In this document: positions 57,731-64,000 of the stretch, piece by piece
Layout of the letters: each line of letters starts with the position of its first letter
Position numbering within the stretch: position 1 is the stretch's first letter
From: Solen grandis
Lineage: Eukaryota > Mollusca > Bivalvia > Adapedonta > Solenidae
Assembly (NCBI GenBank): GCA_021229015.1
Contig: CM037791.1
Location: 55,807,741 to 55,871,740 of the forward strand
Length of the DNA: 64,000 nucleotides
Direction: 5' to 3'
Position numbers and translations under genes: made by a program
Notes under the pieces: generated by a model
What the model was told of the DNA's origin: nothing
Database searches by the model: none
Seen by the model: only the letters and a program-made list of their open reading frames with translations

Positions 57731-58409
57731 AATTCTGTGTCGTACATCTTATAAAAGAGGAAATCATAATTGCTATGATATGGCTGACCATTTGTGTCAG
57801 TTTTCAAACCAAGACAAACTTCGTGAAGTCCTGAAGGGTCGGTTTAGACAGACTGATGAGTTTCGGTGTGGTGGCTGCTCCAGAACATTTGAAACTATTT
57901 GTGTCCTCCATTACCACTGCATGAAGCATAATGAAGGTGGTTCATATTATTTTGATCATGTGACAGGAACGGCCTTCCCCAAGTATGACTACACTTGTAG
58001 CTACACACAAGTGGAGGCGGAACATTTAAATAACCATTTTGATCCTAATGTTAGGATCTTAACACCCAGAAAATATTTCAAGGAATCAGTTGAATCAGAG
58101 ACAGAACCTGAAATTATGCCATGTAATAAGGAACTTTCCCCAGGTTCTTGTACCGACAGAACTGCCAATAACGTGAAACATGTTGATCCTGTGAGTGAAA
58201 ATGAACCAAGTGATATTGCTCCTGCCGCAACTGATGTTAACTGCTGTGTGACAGTGAGAAATATAGGGCGCGCAGATGATGGTACAATCTCTTTTGAAAT
58301 GGATGAGAAGGACGCTCATTTGTTTGACGCTACTGCGGGTGAGATAATGGCTCAAGTTAACAAGATGGGAGGCACACATGACTGGAACAAGAAGATAAAG
58401 GAGCTCCAG
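57731..58409 (+). CDS. C2H2 zinc-finger protein, exon A (start codon in exon)
   Basis: The exon follows acceptor 'catttgtttttcag' and ends 'ctccag|gtaagg'. I choose the ATG at 57780 (MADHLCQFSN.., G at +4) as start. The frame is also open from 57731, so a start in an earlier exon remains possible. The exon encodes 210 residues from that ATG. A C2H2 finger uses C30, C33, H46 and H50 (C-x2-C-x12-H-x3-H). It is followed by a Cys/His-bearing stretch ('YDYTCSYTQVEAEHLNNHF') and an acidic, disordered-looking region, then 'DGTISFEMDEKDAHLF'. It leaves in phase 0. This is probably a nuclear DNA-binding protein; no orthologue is recognised. A degraded copy is at 2944-3645. Confidence 0.85.
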
Positions 58410-60462
58410 GTAAGGGCTTGCTGGCTATTATATGCACACTTGGTTAATACAATTGGAATTACATCACAAAACCAGGGTTGAAAAATTCCTCTAACCCATT
58501 CGTGCAGGGCAAGTGAAAATTTAGAGCATTTCTTTTTATTTTTAGTTTGACTATTGAAAGACTATGAGAGCCACTGTATTGCAGTCACCATTGTGTCGGT
58601 GTTGGCGTTGCAGCTTTTGGTTAAAGTTTTGCTTGCAAGTTACTATCAACCATACATCTCGATAACTATTCCTGGTATTGACTTGAAAGTTTATGAATAT
58701 GTTCAGTTTTACTTAGAATTTTGAGTTTTAATGCAAAGATTTTCATGCTTATATCTCAGTAACCATGCATAAGATTGATTTAAAACTTCTTTAATATGTT
58801 CACTGGTATCATACATGATACTATTGTATAGAGACAGATAGTTTTTGACTGAATATAATGCAGGGTGTGGCCACTTTTTGACATTTTGGTTAAAGTTTGG
58901 CATGCAGTTGAAAATTTGGTAAAAGTTTTGCATGCAAGCTACTATCCAGTTTATATCTCAGAAATAGTTTATGTTATTGTCGAAAAAGTTTATGAGTGTG
59001 TTCAGGGGCATCAGAAAATCAAGGAGGATAACTCTTTGATGAGTTTAATACAATTTATGGTCCTTTTCTAACTTGGATATTTTGATTAAATTTTTGCATG
59101 CAGTTTTATTATGCTTATATCTCAGTAACTAGGTATGGAATTGATTTTAGACTTCATAAACATATCAGGGGCATCAGACTATCAAGATATATCTTTTCTG
59201 ACTGTTACTACATGGGTAAAAATTTCAGGAATTTTCCTGAACTTCAGGTTTTCTGATTGCCAAATGACTTCTCATTCTATATAAAACTATATAAAAATTG
59301 CTAAAATCAGGATTTTCAAATTTTTTTTATTTCCAACTTTTACCCATGTTATTATATACAGGGTTTGTGAAGGGCAAGAATTAAAATAGATTTCATTTGA
59401 TTTTTCACCAAGCATTTCGAAAAGTTGAGCATGCTTTCCTCTGACAGCTGTTGTTCTTGGTTTTTCTACCTTAAATTTTGTAAGTGTGAGGGTCGAGAGA
59501 GGTTAATATTAGAAATTTTACAACCCTGCTTGAATATTCCAGAAGGAAATGGGTAACCATTTAGAACTGTCTGTTCTAACTTGGATTTTAAATTCTGTTT
59601 ATTATGCAGATTTGCTGACTTCTAATTTAAATACAGTTAGAAGATTGTTCACATCTGTCTTTCAACTTACCAGTACTTGAATGAAAATAAATGTTTAGGA
59701 AAATAGGTACAGTTGAACAAAAATATTACTAAAAGCGGCAGATATGGTACAAATAATCTGATTGTGTTTTTGAAAATACATGTATGTAAATTATTTGTTA
59801 AAGATCAGCATCTATAGTAATATTTCATAAAAAAAGGTTTCTGTGTTTTAAATTGTTATATCTTAATAAATTTAAATGTTAGTGTTTGAGAAAAGATGTT
59901 TGAATGAAAATGAAAATTATTACTAAGGCCATCATCAAAAGTATGTTTGTTCGCAGTAAGTCTGATTGAACAGTATAGGTACCAACTCCCCCATTTTTTC
60001 TCTCTGTTGATTTCTGTAAGTTTGGCTCAATCTGTTCTTTCCTGTTTCATGCCACTATCCATAAGATATCCACCATAACTTTCTTTCAAACATGTAAACA
60101 AAATAATGTTAAAATGAAATTATACTTAAGTAAGCTTGATAATAAATGTTCATCCCTTCTGACCTCTCAGTTCTGCCATTGTCAGAGTTTAAAAAAAATC
60201 CCACCTTCTTCCCTCCTAAAAAGTTCATGGTAGGAGTACAGCAGACTAACATATTTGATGATGGACTAATGAACTGTCTCTACTCAAACAAATATCATTT
60301 ACTCAAATTTCTAATAATTCATTGGGCAGGTTTTAATACTAGTTAAGAACAGTTTTGTTTTCAAAATCAAATGGTGAAATAAAATGCTTAAATGATGCAT
60401 ATATGTGAGAGAGAGACAGAGAGAGAATCATCTAATAGGAATATATCTCATTTTATTGACAG
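58410..60462 (+). other. Intron of the zinc-finger gene with an inverted repeat element
   Basis: Donor gtaagg, acceptor 'ttttattgacag'. 58548-59455 is a minus-oriented member of the 29.9-kb family: it starts 'agtttgactattgaaagact', has 'ggttaaagttttgc.tgcaag' units, and ends 'gagcatgctttcctctgaca' then 'gctgttgttcttg'. The rest is unrecognised apart from a GA-rich run near 60400. Confidence 0.75.
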
Positions 60463-61618
60463 GTTTTTGTACCACATGCTCCTAGCTCTGAGGCCAAGCC
60501 AGTTGCAGCTGTAGACAGCAGCTCATGTAGTGAACTGCAGAGTGGCACACAGTCAGCTTCTACTGATATAGATTGCATAAGGGATTCAAGTAATGGCTGC
60601 AACAAGGGGGTTAATCCTGCAGAAAATAGCGGTGCTGTAGATGTAAATGTTCAAGTTGATCTTGATCACGCTTCTGAAGTAACCACAGTCATTGAAGAAA
60701 CTTGTTCTGCTAATGCTTTAGAGATCTTCTCACATACTCCTACAAAATCTGGTGATAAACATTTGAGAACAAAAAATTCCAAGAACATTTTACCTCCTGT
60801 TATGAAAATAGAAAGGCCTGTTAGGAAGAGAAAATTGACGTCCAAACTTAATGACTACTGTTTGGAACTGACTGGAGTGCGAAACAAACAACCGAAGGTA
60901 GAGAATCTTGACAAACTGAAAGAAGACATTCAAGTTCCTTCAGAAACTGAATATAAAGAGAGTATATTAGATTTAAATTTTATAGATAAGAGTAATGTTG
61001 AATCTGTTAATGGTAGTGAATTTTGTTTATCAGCAGAAATGGAAGAAAAGCTGGCTCAGCCAAGTATTGTTGGACTCAATACAAATCATACATCTGAAAC
61101 ATTTAAAATGAGAGAAAATGATGAAATAAGGAAAATTGACCAAATTCAAAGAGAAGATATCTTAACTAGTCCTAATCAAAATAATGAAAANNNNNNNNNN
61201 NNNNNNNNNNNNNNNNNNNNNNNNNNNNNNNNNNNNNNNNNNNNNNNNNNNNNNNNNNNNNNNNNNNNNNNNNNNNNNNNNNNNNNNNNNTGAAATGTTT
61301 GATAAAATAAATAATGACAATTATTCAAAGTGTATAATAGTTGATAATGCCTCTAAAGAATCAGGTAATGAGGGGATTAGAGTAACAAGAAACACCCCAG
61401 TCAGAGAAACACAGCTTACTATGTCAAGGAAGAAGAAGAAGCCCAGAGACCAGAAGGATGGACTGCCTGACTACAAGAGGAGAGATAACAAATGTCCAAC
61501 ATGTGGGAAGGTTGGAACTAGAGCTATGGTCACGTATCATAAGCAGATTCATTCCAGCGAGACGCCATTCATGTGTGAGGAATGTGGCAAGGAGTTCAAG
61601 ACCAAGGCATGCCTAGCA
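60463..61618 (+). CDS. C2H2 zinc-finger protein, exon B (contains a 100-N gap)
   Basis: The exon enters in phase 0 after 'acag' and leaves in phase 0 at '..ACLA|gtaagt'. The first part is a long Ser/Glu/Asp-rich, low-structure region with a basic nuclear-localisation-like 'PVRKRKL'. After the gap come 'MSRKKKKPRDQKDG', then finger 2 'CPTCGKVGTRAMVTYHKQIH' (C-x2-C-x11-H-x3-H), linker 'SSETPF' and the first half of finger 3 'CEECGKEFKTKACLA'. Its histidines must lie in the next exon, beyond the window. If the gap has zero length the two sides join exactly in frame (..NNEN|EMFDK..), giving 562 residues up to here from the ATG in exon A. Confidence 0.85.
61191..61290. other. Assembly gap (100 N) inside exon B
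   Basis: Exactly 100 Ns. The left side ends with two bases of a codon (AA) and the right side begins with one (T), so the frame closes only if the true gap length is a multiple of three, including zero. The degraded copy at about 6650-6690 passes through without extra sequence. Confidence 0.97.
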
Positions 61619-62296
61619 GTAAGTATACAGTTGAACCTGTATTACTATTAGCAGCTACCTGTATTAAAGGGTCAACATGTATGTTGTTATATGTTTAATC
61701 TTTATTTAAGGGCAACCTCTGAGAAGCGGTCAGTTAATTTTTTTATCTTGTTCCATTGCCTGACTGCTTAATACAGGTTTGGCAGTATGTACCTGCCAAT
61801 TATAATCCTGTCATTGTTGTTTTGATTTTTACCAGTGTTTTAACCATATTGTGATATCCAGCTAATTGCATGTAGTTTGAGACCCAATAAAAGAATGCAC
61901 AAGTGACACCCTGGTTGAACCCCCAACCTACCTCAAACCTGCTTTAAAGCTTCCTCACATGAAAAATCAAAATGAACACACACTGGGTTTTAAAGCCACA
62001 ATTGTGAGGGACTATTAAGTGACCACGGAGGCCTCCTTTTTTTTTATCCTGTACTACATTAGATGACCTTCGCCACCAGTTTAAGCCTATCAAATATGCC
62101 ATATTATACCTAGATGGACCAGTGAAAAGCCAGATTGTACTAAATGCAATCCTTATCCGGTAAGTACTGAGGACAAGCTGACTTCACAACACTTGTTGCC
62201 TCTGTGGTCTCTTATATAATATCAAAATTGGTGTCAGTTGGATTTTCAGGCTGAAAGTCAATGAACATTATATTTGATCAGGACTTTGAGTATTAA
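61619..62296 (+). other. Intron of the zinc-finger gene, unrecognised part
   Basis: This is the start of the next intron (gtaagt at 61619). No repeat or exon is recognised. Confidence 0.6.
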
Positions 62297-62530
62297 CCCT
62301 TTCCCTCATATATACTCCTTTTGACGCCCTCAACAGGTATCACATAAAGCCTGATCTGCAGAAAACCACAGTTAGTCCTTACCAAATTTAATTACAAAAT
62401 ACTCATTTCCAGACCACTGAGGAGCAGCGAACAGCATAAAACCTGATCAGCCTGCGAGTTACTCGCAGGCTGATCTGGTTTTATGCTGTTCGCATAGGTC
62501 TTTTCATGGTTTTCTCTATGAGGGAAAGGG
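62297..62530. mobile_element. 234-bp piggyBac-like MITE, copy 2 (TTAA flanks)
   Basis: TTAA at 62293-62296 and 62531-62534 flank 'ccctttccctcata' and '..tatgagggaaaggg'. TTAA duplication with CCC..GGG ends is the piggyBac signature. The interior palindrome at about 62430-62492 is the same as in copy 1. Confidence 0.92.
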
Positions 62531-62553
62531 TTAATCTATTATATTTTAACCAG

Positions 62554-62856
62554 TCCCGATGGCTGAGTGGTTAGAGCGTTCGCCTCGGAATTGGAAGGTG
62601 GTGGGTTTGATCCATGGCTGTGACATACCAAATTTGTAAAAAATGCTACTGGTATAGCTCTCTTGCTTGGCTCTTAGCATATAAGGGTAGTTGCAGGACT
62701 GGTTGGCCCGGTGTCAGGATATGGTGACAGGGTGTGGTATCATGCCAATGTCTATGGCGTGATACTACAGTGTGGCAGCACTATATCTGTCATTAGTAGA
62801 CATTGTCGCCAAATGACAGAAATACTGTTGGTGGGACGTTTAACCCAATAAACAAA
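62554..62856 (+). mobile_element. tRNA-derived SINE, full length
   Basis: A-box 'tggctgagtgg' (62560-62570) and B-box 'gggtttgatcc' (62603-62613) lie in a tRNA-like head, followed by the body 'ggtgtggtatcatgccaatg' and the tail 'gtgggacgtttaacccaata'. It is the best-preserved copy in the window and serves as reference for the others. Confidence 0.9.
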
Positions 62857-62879
62857 CATTATATTTGTTACTGATCAGC

Positions 62880-63955
62880 CTATCATAAAGATATCCAGTG
62901 TTGATAAATTCCTGTGATCATAAAGATATCCAGTGTTGTTAAATTCCTGTGATCATAAAGATATCCAGTGTTGTTAAATTCCTGTGATCATAAAGATCTC
63001 CAGTGTTGTTAAATTCCTGTGATCATAAAGATCTCCAGTGTTGTTAAATTCCTGTGATCATAAAGATATCCAGTGTTGTTAAATTCCTGTGATCATAAAG
63101 ATATCCAGTGTTGATAAATTCCTGTGATCATAAAGATATCCAGTGTTGATAAATTCCTGTGATCATAAAGATATCCAGTGTTGTTAAATTCCTGTGATCA
63201 TAAAGATATCCAGTTTTTGTTGTTCAATTCCTGTGATCATAAAGATATCCAGTGTTGATAAATTCCTGTGATCATAAAGATATCCAGTGTTGTAATTCCT
63301 GTGATCATAAAGATATCCAGTGTTGTTAATTCCTGTGATCATAAAGATCTCCAGTGTTGTTAAATTCCTGTGATCATAAAGATCTCCAGTGTTGTTAAAT
63401 TCCTGTGATCATAAAGATATCCAGTGTTAATAAATTCCTGTGATCATAAAGATCTCCAGTGTTGTTAAATTCCTGTGATCATAAAGATATCCAGTGTTGT
63501 TAAATTCCTGTGATCATAAAGATACCCAGTGTTGTTAAATTCCTGTGATCATAAAGATATCCAGTGTTGTTAAATTCCTGTGATCATAAAGATATCCAGT
63601 GTTGATAAATTCCTGTGATCATAAAGATATCCAGTGTTGTTAAATTCCTGTGATCATAAAGATATCCAGTGTTGTTAAATTCCTGTGATCATAAAGATAT
63701 CCAGTGTTGTTAAATTCCTGTGATCATAAAGATATCCAGTGTTGTTAAATTCCTGTGATCATAAAGATATCCAGTGTTGTTAAATACCTGTGATCATAAA
63801 GATATCCAGTGTTGTTAAATTCCTGTGATCATAAAGATATCCAGTGTTGTTAATTCCTGTGATCATAAAGATATCCAGTGTTGTTAATTCCTGTGATCAT
63901 AAAGATATCCAGTGTTGTTAAATTCCTGTGATCATAAAGATATCCAGTGTTGATA
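62880..63955. repeat. 35-bp satellite, ~30 copies
   Basis: The unit is 'cctgtgatcataaagatatc' + 'cagtgttgttaaatt' (62911, 62946 and so on, every 35 bp). Variation is confined mainly to gatatc/gatctc and tgttgtt/tgttgat. A few units lose 1-2 bases (for example near 63293 and 63326). It lies inside the zinc-finger gene intron if the gene continues to the right. Confidence 0.97.
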
Positions 63956-64000
63956 GTGATCATCACTCACCCTGCCTAGCCCTTCCAAAATTTAAAATAG

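Noticed and set aside
62554..62630. Functional tRNA gene at the SINE head (also 17385-17462, 38578-38662, 57505-57575)
   Set aside because: A and B boxes are present but acceptor-stem pairing is lacking, and in most copies the sequence continues into a SINE body, so they are SINE-derived.
62880..63955. CRISPR-like array of 35-bp repeats
   Set aside because: There are no unique spacers: the unit is contiguous and near-identical, the genome is clearly eukaryotic, and there are no cas genes.

Overview
This is a eukaryotic, AT-rich, repeat-dominated genomic window, most likely from a bivalve mollusc. That call is inferred from tRNA-derived SINEs ending in a 'tttgttgggtttaacgtc'-type tail, arrays carrying 'aaagggccataa', and elements starting 'acaagagggccatgatggcc' and ending '..ggtgagctaa', all of which I associate with clam genomes. 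No prokaryotic, viral or CRISPR content is visible. Two multi-exon protein-coding genes are supported: a FAST-kinase-domain (FASTKD) mitochondrial RNA-metabolism gene on the minus strand (seven coding exons, 54651 down to 34039) and a C2H2 zinc-finger gene on the plus strand (from 57731, running off the right edge). They are arranged head to head.

Layout. 1-9308 is a collinear but badly degraded second copy of 54891-64000 (homopolymer stretching, single bases smeared into runs). 9309-11090 continues beyond the part that matches this window and ends in poly-A/poly-C debris before a 100-N gap (11091-11190). Clean sequence starts at 11191. 12.3-15.6 kb holds two damaged non-LTR retrotransposons in head-to-head orientation. 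17-34 kb is gene-free: SINE pieces, small inverted-repeat elements, a 1.5-kb foldback minisatellite, a 0.7-kb foldback element, an endonuclease-domain fragment beside a 167-bp tandem array, and long arrays of about 165-171 bp units. 34.0-54.7 kb is the FASTKD gene, its large introns filled with Helentron-like non-autonomous elements, a dead Tc1-type transposase, MITEs and a 156-bp array. 54.7-57.7 kb is the divergent upstream region with two hairpin MITEs. 57.7-61.6 kb is the zinc-finger gene, interrupted by a second 100-N gap that probably stands for no missing bases. 61.6-64.0 kb carries a 234-bp TTAA-flanked MITE, a full SINE and a 35-bp satellite.

No operon-like cooperation is implied. 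The FASTKD product should act in mitochondria and the zinc-finger product in the nucleus. The most useful observations are the assembly artefact and what it reveals (the true gap size and a probable further zinc-finger exon), the families of paired hairpin elements, a short motif shared by several otherwise different tandem arrays, and RFX/X-box-like motifs carried inside repeats.
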